From an uncultured Oscillospiraceae bacterium (GTDB lineage Bacteria > Bacillota > Clostridia > Oscillospirales > Oscillospiraceae), in NCBI GenBank assembly GCA_934668285.1, contig CAKUNB010000074.1, forward strand, positions 1 to 7,639: a stretch of DNA of 7,639 nucleotides, given 5' to 3'. The notes beneath the pieces were generated by a model that saw only the letters and a program-made list of their open reading frames with translations, was not told the DNA's origin and did no database searches. Position 1 is the first letter of the stretch. Each line of letters opens with the position of its first letter. Of this stretch, positions 1 to 6,983 are shown in pieces. A program made the position numbers and the translations under genes.

Positions 1-1515
1 GGTGAGGGTCATGCCGTTTAAGCTGTAGCTGCGGAACGCCCAGCCGGTCGCTGGCGTGTTAGAAAGGTGCAGCACTGTGCCGAACGGAACCGTCGCGCCG
101 CAGTCCGCCGCGACCGTTCCGCCGTCGGGCTGCGTCACGGTGACCGTCAGCGGTACCGTATCGTGCGCAGTCTCCCATGCCAGAATCGGGTACGAGCCGG
201 ACTTAGCGGTGTAGGCCCTGCCGTTGACATTCAGCGCGTCAACGAGCTTCTGCGACTGCATTTCAGACCGGCTCATGCCGGTAACGGAGATGACAACGGA
301 AAGCGCCGTTCCGCGATACCAGCCGTTCGAGTCGGGGTCGTCGTCGGAGCCGAGCAGATAGTAACAATCGGAAACGGTGTAGCCGCCCTTGTCATGGCCG
401 CCGATGCCGCGGCCGCGTTGGTTGCCGCCGGAATCGATCGTGCCGGCACTGTAGCAGTTGAAAACATCCACGCCGCCGTTGCTGCCGATAATGCCGCCTG
501 TCGGACAGGCATAGGTTGTCGTAACGCTGCCGGTATTGTAGCAGTTAATGATCGCGCCGCTTCCTTCCGCCATGCCGATAATACCGCCGACACCCTTGGC
601 GTCGGTGTTTTTGACGCTCGCATGGTTTGCGCAATTCTCAATATAGACACCCGTCGGAGCATTGCCGCTCTTGCCGACGATGCCGCCGACAGAACGGCGG
701 CCGTAAACGCTGCCGTCAACGGAGAGATTGCGTACGGCAGGGGCAGTTTTCGGCGCCGTCTCGCCCTCGTAAAGCTCGCCCAAAAAGCCGACAAAACCAA
801 TGGCCCACGAGTAAGCGTAACCCTTTGCGCTGTAGCGGTCGCAGCGCAGATTCGTGATGCGGTGGCCCTGTCCGTCGAGCGTGCCGTTGAAGAACGCCTC
901 GATCAGGAATTCGCCGTTTACGACATCCATCAGGTATTTGCCGCCGATGGGCGTCCAGTTGCAGATGCCGCCCATATTCATATCAGCAGTCAGATAGACA
1001 GATTTCTCCGAAAAGTCATGCGCCGCATCGCCGAGGTAGACCGTACCGCGTAGATCGCCGCCGCCCGCGCCGATAATCAGGTAATTATCCTCGCGCGTGC
1101 TGACCAGCTCCTTTTGGTCGCCCTTGATGCGGTAAGCGGGTGTGTCGATATCGACCCGTCCGTTGACCAGAGCGGCCAGACCCGCCAGCTTTGCCGGAGT
1201 GTCCAGATAGAATTCCGTTTTATTTTTGTCGTACCACGAAATATCCACCGCGCCGTCCCAGACGGTGGTAGAAAAATACTCCGGTATCACGGTCCCGCCT
1301 TCCATCGACCGGTCGAAGCGGTAGGTGTAGCCCGTTTCCGTTTCGGTCACGTCGGCATAGAAGCAGCTCCCGTCGGCCAACTCACAGCGCACCGTGGCCA
1401 AATCATAGCCCGCGCGCTTTTCGAGCGTGCCGGTCGTCTCCCCTGCCGCAGCGGCAGCGGGAAGCGTCCCGAGCAGCAGGCAGAGCGTCAGAATAACAGC
1501 AAATAATCGTTTCAT
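1..1515 (-). CDS. Secreted GLUG-repeat surface protein, 3' end outside window
   Basis: This frame is open for 505 codons from ATG at 1515 to the window edge with no stop, so the C-terminus is missing. Residues 1-24 form a signal peptide (MKRLFAVILTLCLLLG, then Ala-rich, cleavage near A24). Residues about 100-260 resemble the region that precedes GLUG repeats in other surface proteins (LDTPAKLAGLAALVNG, then GTLDGQGHRITNL). GLUG-type repeats follow at about 270-375 (VGGIVGKSG, VGGIIGMAEG, GGIIGSNGG), each with a C-x-N-x-G/A or NCYN/NCYS segment, and then the MSRSEMQSQKLVDALN closing motif. Residues 453-505 resemble an InlB-type B-repeat (GGTV...PFGTVLHLSNTPATGWAF). The start is set by GGAGG at 1530-1526 and an ATGA overlap with the ATPase stop. 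The role is probably adhesion or ligand capture at the surface; the biochemical function is unknown. The coupling to an importer ATPase suggests it belongs to the uptake system (inference). Confidence 0.85.
   Translation of the reverse strand, partial: MKRLFAVILTLCLLLGTLPAAAAAGETTGTLEKRAGYDLATVRCELADGSCFYADVTETETGYTYRFDRSMEGGTVIPEYFSTTVWDGAVDISWYDKNKTEFYLDTPAKLAGLAALVNGRVDIDTPAYRIKGDQKELVSTREDNYLIIGAGGGDLRGTVYLGDAAHDFSEKSVYLTADMNMGGICNWTPIGGKYLMDVVNGEFLIEAFFNGTLDGQGHRITNLRCDRYSAKGYAYSWAIGFVGFLGELYEGETAPKTAPAVRNLSVDGSVYGRRSVGGIVGKSGNAPTGVYIENCANHASVKNTDAKGVGGIIGMAEGSGAIINCYNTGSVTTTYACPTGGIIGSNGGVDVFNCYSAGTIDSGGNQRGRGIGGHDKGGYTVSDCYYLLGSDDDPDSNGWYRGTALSVVISVTGMSRSEMQSQKLVDALNVNGRAYTAKSGSYPILAWETAHDTVPLTVTVTQPDGGTVAADCGATVPFGTVLHLSNTPATGWAFRSYSLNGMTLT
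346..708 (-). repeat. GLUG-type protein repeats inside the surface protein
   Basis: Three to four degenerate units about 32 residues apart encode GGI(V/I)G motifs (near residues 276, 308 and 339, with a degenerate GIGGHDKGG near 372), alternating with Cys/Asn-containing NC(A/Y)N or NCYS segments. These match the GLUG repeat family and likely form a beta-solenoid. The repeats are diverged at the DNA level. Confidence 0.7.
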
Positions 1516-2300
1516 ACCATTTCATCCTCCGTAACGATCAGGCTGCGGACTGTGCCGGACGCGGTCTGCGTCACGGCAATCGTAGTTTGCACGCCGTAGA
1601 GCCGGAAAATCAGCTCCGGCGTCAGTACCGATTCAGTCGGGCCCTCAGCAAGCGCGCGGCCGTCCTGCAGCGCCAGAATCCGGTGCGCATAGCGCAGCGC
1701 GTGCTCCGGATTGTGCGTAGAGAGCAGGACGGTATAGCCGCGTGCCGTCAAGCCGCGAATCTGCCGCAGTACGCGCTGCTGGTTGCCGTAGTCGAGATTC
1801 GCCGTCGGCTCATCCATGATCAGAATTTCCCCATTCTGCACCAGTGCGCGGGCAATGAGCGCAAGCTGGCGCTCGCCGCCGGAGATCTGACCGATGCCGC
1901 GTTCGGCAAGCCCCTCTATGCCAAGCCGTCGCAGCGCCAGCAGCGCCGCCTCCTGCTCCCGCGCACCGGGGCGCTGCAGCACATTCAACGTGCCCGTCGT
2001 GCCCATCAGAACGGTGTCGAGCACAGTATAGTTGAAGATCGGCTCCGAGGTCTGCGGAATATAGGCAATTTTCGCCGCCGTTTCGCGGCGGGTATAGGCG
2101 GAAAGCGGCTTGCCGGAGAGCAGAATCTTCCCCGCCTGCGGCTTGAGAAAGCCGAGCAGGCAGCGGAACAGCGTGCTCTTGCCCGCGCCATTCGCGCCGA
2201 GGACTGCAGTCAGCGTTCCTTTTTGTATCGCAAAGCTCAGCTCGTGCACAACTGCGTGCTTTCCGTAGGAAAATGTCAGATTTTTGACCTCAATTTCCAC
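1512..2300 (-). CDS. FecE/BtuD-type ABC transporter ATP-binding protein
   Basis: This is the ATPase that powers the FecCD-family permease encoded just upstream; it acts at the cytoplasmic face of the membrane. Counting from GTG at 2309, the motifs are: Walker A GANGAGKST at 38-46, Q-loop Q86 in YIPQ, signature ISGGERQ at 142-148, Walker B ILIMDEP at 162-168, and the H-loop His199 in STHN. All catalytic elements are present and the length (262-265 aa) is typical of iron-chelate/cobalamin importer ATPases. I chose the second GTG (2300) because GGGAGG at 2315-2310 overlaps the first GTG but lies 8 nt from the second. The start overlaps the end of the permease gene by 11 nt. The end overlaps the GLUG-protein start as ATGA. 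The substrate is not readable from the ATPase. Confidence 0.93.
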   Translation of the reverse strand: MEIEVKNLTFSYGKHAVVHELSFAIQKGTLTAVLGANGAGKSTLFRCLLGFLKPQAGKILLSGKPLSAYTRRETAAKIAYIPQTSEPIFNYTVLDTVLMGTTGTLNVLQRPGAREQEAALLALRRLGIEGLAERGIGQISGGERQLALIARALVQNGEILIMDEPTANLDYGNQQRVLRQIRGLTARGYTVLLSTHNPEHALRYAHRILALQDGRALAEGPTESVLTPELIFRLYGVQTTIAVTQTASGTVRSLIVTEDEMV

Positions 2301-3312
2301 GTCGCGCACCTCCCGTCAGAATCAGATACAGGAAGATCGGCGCACCGACGAAGGCCGTCAGAATGCCGAGCGGAATTTCGCCCGCCGTCGCCAGACGTGC
2401 GATGTCGTCCACGACGATCAGGAACGCCGCGCCGAACAGCGCCGCCGCAGGCAGCAGCCGCCGGTAGTCATAGCCAAACAGCATCCGGCAGAAATGCGGG
2501 ATGACGAGGCCAACCCAGCCGATCATGCCGGATACCGCAACCGAGGCCGCCGTCAGCAGCGTGGCGCAGACGATGACGGCAAAGCGCAGCAGGCGGGTAT
2601 TCACACCCATCGACCGCGCCTCCTCCTCGCCGAGCGTCAGCAGGTTCATGCGCCAGCTGAGAATCAGCAGCGGCGTCAGCCCGACGGCGACCGGAATCGC
2701 AACAAAGAGCGTGTCGCGCGGCTTGATGGACGAGAGGCTGCCCATGAGCCAGTAGGTAATCGCCGGAAGCTGCTGCTGCGTGTCGGCCACGAGCTTGAGG
2801 TACGAGGTCGCGGCGGAAAAGAGCGAGGAAACCATCATGCCCGCCAGAATCAAAGCAATGGTCTGGTTCGTACGGCTCATACAGCTGACGAGATACGCCG
2901 CCGCAACAGCAAGCAGGCCGAAGCAGAAGGCAGTCAGCGAAATGCCGAAATAGCCTGCGCCGAGTAAAATCGCCAGCGCCGCGCCGAAGCCCGCGCCGGT
3001 CGAGGCGCCCAGAATGTCGGGCGAGACCATCGGGTTGCGGAACATGCCCTGATAGGAAACGCCCGCGACCGCCAGCGCCGCGCCGATGAGCGCAGCCGCG
3101 CCGACGCGCGGGAAGCGAATCTGGAACGCGACGTTTTCCGCCCCGTCCCGCCAGTTCGGCGTGACCTCGGCAAAGCGGGAGCAGATCAGCCGGAACAACT
3201 CCGCCGGAGTGATGGAAAACCGCCCCAGCAGCACCGAGCCGAACAGCGTGACCGCAAAAACGGCGCTCAGGACGATAAACCGGCGCGTATAGGTATGATG
3301 TTGCAGCTTCAT
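2290..3312 (-). CDS. FecCD-family ABC transporter permease
   Basis: This 340-residue polytopic membrane protein has the usual length for the BtuC/FecCD/FhuB family, which imports ferric siderophores, haem, cobalamin and related chelates. Family hallmarks are RFPRVGAAALIGAALAVAG (about 66-84), YQGMFRNPMVSPDILGASTGA (about 87-107), GWVGLVIPHFCRMLFG (265-280), the RRLLPAAALFGA loop and helix (284-295), and EIPLGILTAFVGAPIFL (312-328). About ten hydrophobic helices can be traced. It is the only permease here, so it likely works as a homodimer with the ATPase encoded downstream. It starts 4 nt after the stop of the DUF2149 gene, with GGAAG about 8 nt upstream of the ATG. The stop lies inside the ATPase start region. 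Substrate class (metal chelate or corrinoid) is from the family only. Confidence 0.94.
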   Translation of the reverse strand: MKLQHHTYTRRFIVLSAVFAVTLFGSVLLGRFSITPAELFRLICSRFAEVTPNWRDGAENVAFQIRFPRVGAAALIGAALAVAGVSYQGMFRNPMVSPDILGASTGAGFGAALAILLGAGYFGISLTAFCFGLLAVAAAYLVSCMSRTNQTIALILAGMMVSSLFSAATSYLKLVADTQQQLPAITYWLMGSLSSIKPRDTLFVAIPVAVGLTPLLILSWRMNLLTLGEEEARSMGVNTRLLRFAVIVCATLLTAASVAVSGMIGWVGLVIPHFCRMLFGYDYRRLLPAAALFGAAFLIVVDDIARLATAGEIPLGILTAFVGAPIFLYLILTGGARRGN

Positions 3313-3316
3313 CGGC

Positions 3317-3685
3317 TTAGCTTCCGCTTTCTATAATATAGTATTTGCCCGTCGCGGCGTCGTAGTAGACCTCGCCGAGCTTTTCCATGCCCTCGTCATT
3401 TTCGCCCTCGGTTGCGTCCATGTTGGCAAAATCGTCCGGCGTGAAGGTGATGGCATTGTCGCGGTCAATGATGCTCTGGCCACCCTCGCCCTCGGCGGCG
3501 ACGGAGTCGCCCGCCGTGTTGTCGCTCCGGCCGCCGGTGGAGATGTCCACGTTCCAGTGGACAATGAGCGCCAGCATCATGCCGACGGCCAGCACCAGCA
3601 TCGCGTCGGAGAGGTTCGACAGATAGTTCATCGGGTCAACGCTCTCGCCGGAGAAGCGCTCGCCTCTGCGTCTTTTTCTTCTCAT
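3317..3685 (-). CDS. DUF2149 protein, putative ExbD/MotB-like partner of the proton channel
   Basis: This 122-aa protein has a very basic N-terminus (MRRKRRRGERF), then DPMNYLSNLSDAMLVLAVGMMLALIV (about 17-42), which is the DUF2149 signature and a single membrane span. A polar, acidic, presumably extracellular linker follows, and it ends with GMEKLGEVYYDAATGKYYIIE, the conserved C-terminal beta element of the family. Asp27 lies at the start of the span, as the proton-carrying Asp does in ExbD, TolR and MotB; equating them is my inference. Together with the channel protein encoded immediately upstream it would form the force-generating unit. Start choice: the ATG at 3685 forms an ATGA overlap with the channel gene stop and has AAGGAAG 7 nt upstream. 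An in-frame GTG at 3706 is possible but has no good ribosome-binding site. Confidence 0.85.
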   Translation of the reverse strand: MRRKRRRGERFSGESVDPMNYLSNLSDAMLVLAVGMMLALIVHWNVDISTGGRSDNTAGDSVAAEGEGGQSIIDRDNAITFTPDDFANMDATEGENDEGMEKLGEVYYDAATGKYYIIESGS

Positions 3686-4305
3686 ACGTTCGCTTCCTTT
3701 TCGCACACGCAGTCGGTCAGGGTTTCGAGGTCGGCCATGTAGCCGTTATACCAGCGCTTGCGCAGCGTGGTGACCACAAGGCAGACCGCCGCCGCGCACA
3801 GGCCGGCAATCGTCGTGTCGAATGCGGTCAGGAGCGAGACGGACAGCGTCTGCGTATCGCCCTGTCCCAGCGCAATGATGCCGGGGCCGAGCGGGATGAG
3901 CGTACCGAGCAGGCCGAACATCGGCGCGAGCTTGCTCACCAGCTCCGTGAACTTCAGAATGTGGTCATAATGGCTCTGCTCGCGCTCGAGAAGGTTCGTT
4001 GCAAGACTGTCGCGCAGACCGTTTGTGAAATCCGGATGCCGCGTCAGCTCCAGCAGCGCCGCCTTCTGGCGGCGGTTGAGTTGGCTGCCTTCAATCGTCG
4101 CGGCCACGTCGCACTCCGGCGCACGGAGCTTATCGAGCAGGCGCGGCAGATCCTCCCGCATGTGGCGGTGCTCGGTGAAGTACTCGCAGATCACCCAGCC
4201 GACGGAAAAGACGGCAAAGGCCAGCACCAGCACAAGAAAAATAACGTCGGGAATTTCCATCGCGGCGGCTACCGCGCGGAGAATATCGTGAAAAACAGAA
4301 GTCAT
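3682..4305 (-). CDS. MotA/TolQ/ExbB-family proton channel protein
   Basis: This 207-aa inner-membrane protein has three spans: about 20-42, 123-147 and 155-180. A large cytoplasmic domain rich in charged residues sits between the first two. The diagnostic segments are KLAPMFGLLGTLIPLGPGI (125-143) and LSVSLLTAFDTTIAGL (154-169), the paired channel helices of the ExbB/TolQ/MotA fold. Thr135 and Thr164/165 fall where pore threonines are expected. Such proteins form pentamers that use proton flow to move a partner protein. The start ATG has GGAGG 8 nt upstream and forms an ATGA overlap with the stop of the Pro-rich protein; the next gene encodes its likely small partner. No flagellar, Tol or TonB genes are nearby, which points to a dedicated role with this ABC importer (inference). 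Confidence 0.93.
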   Translation of the reverse strand: MTSVFHDILRAVAAAMEIPDVIFLVLVLAFAVFSVGWVICEYFTEHRHMREDLPRLLDKLRAPECDVAATIEGSQLNRRQKAALLELTRHPDFTNGLRDSLATNLLEREQSHYDHILKFTELVSKLAPMFGLLGTLIPLGPGIIALGQGDTQTLSVSLLTAFDTTIAGLCAAAVCLVVTTLRKRWYNGYMADLETLTDCVCEKEANV

Positions 4306-5843
4306 TGCTTCTTCCTCCCTCTGGAATAGTATCGCAGCGCGCTGAGCGCGCCGAGCGCGGCCAGCCCAATTGCGCCCAAGCCCGTCAGCAGAAGGAGCAT
4401 GCTGTCGTCCTCCGGCGTGACCGGCAGCGCCGTAACCGGCTCGTCTGGCGGTGCAGCAGGCTCCTTTTCCGACCCGCCGCCGAGCAACTGTGCGGCCAGC
4501 TCTTCCGGCAGCGCGTACATCCGCACGCCGCCCGCGCTGTCGGCCGGCGCGTCATCGTCGGGCGCGGCCGTCTCAGACGGCGGCGCGGCCTCCGATGCCG
4601 CCGGTGCGCTTGGCGGCTCCGGCGTTGCGGCAGGCTCCGTGGCCGTGGTGGGTTCCGGTGCTGTCGTCGGCTCCGGGGTTGTCGGGAGCGCAGGCTCCTC
4701 TTTTTCCGTAGGCCGCGGGGTTACAGGGTTGTCGTCCTCCGTGGGGCTCGGGTTGGGATTGTCGCTCGGCTCGGTGGGGCCGTTGTGGTCGCCATCCGGC
4801 TCCGAGGGCTTGGGCGGGTCGTCGGGCTTGGGGGGATCGGGCTTCTCCGGCTTGTGGGTCGTGACGGTCTGATTCTCCGTCACCGCCGTGCCCCCGAAGC
4901 CGAAGGAAAGCTCCACTTTTCCCTCCGCATGCACCGTGTATTGCAGCGTCACGGTCGCAAGATCACTGTACTCCGCATCCGGCGTTACGGTGATGCCGGT
5001 AATTTCCAGAATGTCGCTGTCCGAGGAATCGATGTTCAGATACTCCGCCAGCGCGTCGCGCAGGCTCTGCTGCCCGACCGACATCCGGAAGGTCACGGTA
5101 TGCGAGCCGATCGTCCCGTCCAGCGGCGGGAGCGTATCGACGATTTTCGGCGTTCCCTGTAAGGTAATGTAAATCGTATGCGTATACTTCGCAGTCTGGT
5201 TCGTACGCCGCTCCAACGGATAGGACTGTCCGAACAGCAGGCGGAAGCGGTTGCCGGTGCCGAGCGAGGAAAAGTTCGGCGCGGTGTGCTCCGTGCCGAT
5301 CTCGTAGCTGGCCCAGCTGTCCTCCAGCGCCAGCATCGGCTGCACCGTCCAGCAGTCGTTCCATGCCTCGTCGGCATTGAATTCGACGAAATTGCCCTCC
5401 TCGTCGTAGACCGGCTGGATGTGCGCGGCAAGATCATTAAAACAGTATCGCTGCGTATAGAACAGGTCGGCGTAGGTAAATGACGTGAAGAAGCCGACGC
5501 TCTGATCCTGCGTATAGAACGCAATGGTGGCAACATCGCCGGTGTAAACGCCCGCATAGTCCAGCAGATCGGAAATGTAGAAGCCGTAGGCCGAGTCGAT
5601 AACCGTGGTATACGTCCCATCGTCTACGCTGCGGAAAAAGGAATAGGCCGTCTGGTGCAGCGGCAGGGCGTTATAAAGCTCGCTCCAATGATACGTCGCA
5701 AGCTCGACGTAGCGGTCGGTCTCCATGCCGAAATAGCCGACCTTGACAGTCAGCGTATCGGTCACGGATCCGGCCGCCTGCGCGCCGGTGCACAGCACAC
5801 AGACCATGCACAGGCAGACCGCCAGCGTCAGGAATCGTTTCAT
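4302..5843 (-). CDS. Secreted, C-terminally anchored Pro-rich surface protein with a molybdopterin-fold-like N-terminal domain
   Basis: This protein has 513 aa and I do not recognise a named family for the whole chain. Residues 1-24 are a signal peptide (cleavage near AQA-A/G). Residues about 25-230 contain YGFYISDLLDYAGV, then VATIAFYTQD, then QPMLALEDSWASY and NRFRLLFGQ. That order resembles the oxidoreductase molybdopterin-binding (sulfite-oxidase-type) fold, probably used here for ligand recognition (inference). Residues about 230-330 look like a beta-sandwich domain. Residues 331-435 are a Pro/Glu/Asp/Thr spacer. Residues 438-457 are a short non-repetitive island, 481-504 a membrane span, then a basic tail (RGRKKQ). 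There is no LPxTG sortase signal. AAGGAG lies 7 nt before the ATG. The gene sits 13 nt after the lipoprotein gene and overlaps the channel gene as ATGA. It is the best candidate in the window for the component moved by the proton motor. Confidence 0.82.
   Translation of the reverse strand: MKRFLTLAVCLCMVCVLCTGAQAAGSVTDTLTVKVGYFGMETDRYVELATYHWSELYNALPLHQTAYSFFRSVDDGTYTTVIDSAYGFYISDLLDYAGVYTGDVATIAFYTQDQSVGFFTSFTYADLFYTQRYCFNDLAAHIQPVYDEEGNFVEFNADEAWNDCWTVQPMLALEDSWASYEIGTEHTAPNFSSLGTGNRFRLLFGQSYPLERRTNQTAKYTHTIYITLQGTPKIVDTLPPLDGTIGSHTVTFRMSVGQQSLRDALAEYLNIDSSDSDILEITGITVTPDAEYSDLATVTLQYTVHAEGKVELSFGFGGTAVTENQTVTTHKPEKPDPPKPDDPPKPSEPDGDHNGPTEPSDNPNPSPTEDDNPVTPRPTEKEEPALPTTPEPTTAPEPTTATEPAATPEPPSAPAASEAAPPSETAAPDDDAPADSAGGVRMYALPEELAAQLLGGGSEKEPAAPPDEPVTALPVTPEDDSMLLLLTGLGAIGLAALGALSALRYYSRGRKKQ
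4539..4853 (-). repeat. Low-complexity Pro/Thr/Glu spacer in the surface protein
   Basis: These bases encode residues 331-435, built from KPEKPDPPKPDDPP-type, PSPTEDD-type and TPEPTTAPEPTTATEP-type runs. It is charged at its N-terminal end (K/D/E) and grades into Ala/Ser/Thr-Pro. Such segments are extended and are often used to span the cell wall or periplasm; TonB uses a similar spacer. Confidence 0.85.
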
Positions 5844-5856
5844 GCTGCCGCTCCTT

Positions 5857-6930
5857 TCACGGCTTCAGGGTCGAGCGGGAGAGCATCTCCTCCGCCTCGG
5901 CCTCGGAAAGCTCGTAGTGCCAGAACAGGCGGTAGAAGGCCTGCGCCTCGGCAACCATATCGAAATCATAAAGCTCGGGATAGAGGAGGTTTCCCAGCCA
6001 GTAGATGCCCAGCACGCGGTTGATTGACGGCGGCGAGGACATCCAGTCATAGGGCAGGCTTGGAATCTCGTAATATGCACCGTTTTTCACCGCCGTCAGG
6101 GACGACCACTCGCTGTCGGAAAGCGTATCATACGGCCCTCCGGCCGATAGAATAATCACATCCGGATCGGAAACATACACCTGCTCCAGATTGACCGTGG
6201 TGCCGCCGTTGCGGTTGCTGATCTCGTCAGTATCAATCGCGTTGACCGCGCCGACAAGCGGGATCACATCCGCCTGCATCGAGCCTGCGGCATTGCACGC
6301 AAGACCGGTTGAGCCCGTGCCGAACAGGACGCTTTTCCGTTCGGGATCGGGAATTTTCGCCGAATTCTCCGCCGCCATGGCCAGCGTTTTTTCCAGATAA
6401 GCAGCCAGCTCCTCCGCCTGCGCCTCGCGACCCAGCAGTGCGCCGAGTGCACGGTACGCCTGCGGCATCTTTTCCAGCGTCGCTTCGATAAAGATCGTCG
6501 GGATACCGGTCTGCTTCTGGATGCCGTCCATGTCCTCAACGACGTTTTTCTTCTTATTACCGAGGTCGATGATGAGCTGCGGCTCGGCAGCGATCAGGGA
6601 TTCCATATTGAGATTGGCCTTGCTGCCGTAGAACTGGCCGAAGGTCGGCAGCGTCCACATTTCCTGCGGAAAATAGGGCATCTGCGCTGTGCTCGGGCTG
6701 CTGGCAAGGCCGATAAGCAAGTCAGGAGCAATCGTCATAAGGATCATCTGGGCCGTACCGCCGCTGGCGGCAATGCGCGTAAGGTTCGCAGGTATCGTAA
6801 CCGCACGGCCTGCGTCGTCGATAAAAACAGTCGTTTCCACGCCCTCCAGCGGGTCATAACGCTGCTCTCCGCAGGCGGAAAGGGCCAGCAGCAGGCCAAG
6901 GCAGAGCGCAAGAGCAATCAGCTTTTTCAT
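5857..6930 (-). CDS. FecB/BtuF-type substrate-binding lipoprotein of an ABC importer
   Basis: This 357-aa extracytoplasmic lipoprotein delivers ligand to the FecCD-type permease encoded downstream. It has a lipoprotein signal peptide, MKKLIALALCLGLLLALSAC, with the lipidated Cys at 20. It also has the helical-backbone (cluster III) binding-protein pattern: DDAGRAVTIPANLTRIAASGG (38-58), NMESLIAAEPQLIIDLG (108-124), TIFIEA, LEQVYVSDPDVIILS (248-262), and a C-terminal PPSINRVLGIYWLGNLLYPE (300-319). Two lobes joined by a long helix are expected. The start is fixed by AAGGAG 7 nt upstream and by the signal peptide. The frame stays open far upstream, but that part has no coding character. First gene of the operon. 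Ligand unknown; family members bind siderophores, haem, cobalamin or other metal complexes. Confidence 0.93.
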   Translation of the reverse strand: MKKLIALALCLGLLLALSACGEQRYDPLEGVETTVFIDDAGRAVTIPANLTRIAASGGTAQMILMTIAPDLLIGLASSPSTAQMPYFPQEMWTLPTFGQFYGSKANLNMESLIAAEPQLIIDLGNKKKNVVEDMDGIQKQTGIPTIFIEATLEKMPQAYRALGALLGREAQAEELAAYLEKTLAMAAENSAKIPDPERKSVLFGTGSTGLACNAAGSMQADVIPLVGAVNAIDTDEISNRNGGTTVNLEQVYVSDPDVIILSAGGPYDTLSDSEWSSLTAVKNGAYYEIPSLPYDWMSSPPSINRVLGIYWLGNLLYPELYDFDMVAEAQAFYRLFWHYELSEAEAEEMLSRSTLKP

Positions 6931-6957
6931 GTAGTGTCTCCTTATTCGGGGCCTCGT

Positions 6958-6975
6958 TATTCTGTTCAGAGAATA
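6958..6975 (-). other. Short stem-loop just upstream of the lipoprotein ribosome-binding site
   Basis: TATTCT and AGAATA are exact complements around a 6-nt loop (CTGAAC in the minus-strand reading). It lies about 15 nt upstream of AAGGAG. It might affect translation start or bind a regulator; AT-rich, so low confidence. Confidence 0.3.
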
Positions 6976-6983
6976 CCGTTTCT

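Noticed and set aside
346..708. CRISPR-like array from periodic GCCGATAATGCCGCC-type sequences
   Set aside because: The repeats are imperfect, in frame, and explained by GLUG GGIIG codons; there are no spacers or cas genes.
67..1053. 328-codon plus-strand open frame
   Set aside because: It is antisense to the GLUG protein, which has a signal peptide and repeats. The translation is Arg/Ala-rich without recognisable domains, a common artefact in GC-rich DNA.
1587..2967. Long plus-strand open frames opposite the ATPase and permease
   Set aside because: The translations are rich in Arg, Gln and Ala and carry no motifs, while the minus strand holds complete ABC motifs.
4302..4410. Sortase anchoring of the Pro-rich protein
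   Set aside because: The C-terminus has a span and basic tail but no LPxTG-like motif before it; the LPTTP at about residue 386 is in the spacer and does not fit.
4305..5162. 285-codon plus-strand frame and a Gly/Ser-rich companion opposite the Pro-rich protein
   Set aside because: Their Arg/Gly/Ser repeats are just the complement of the Pro/Thr/Glu spacer codons; no ribosome-binding site or domain supports them.
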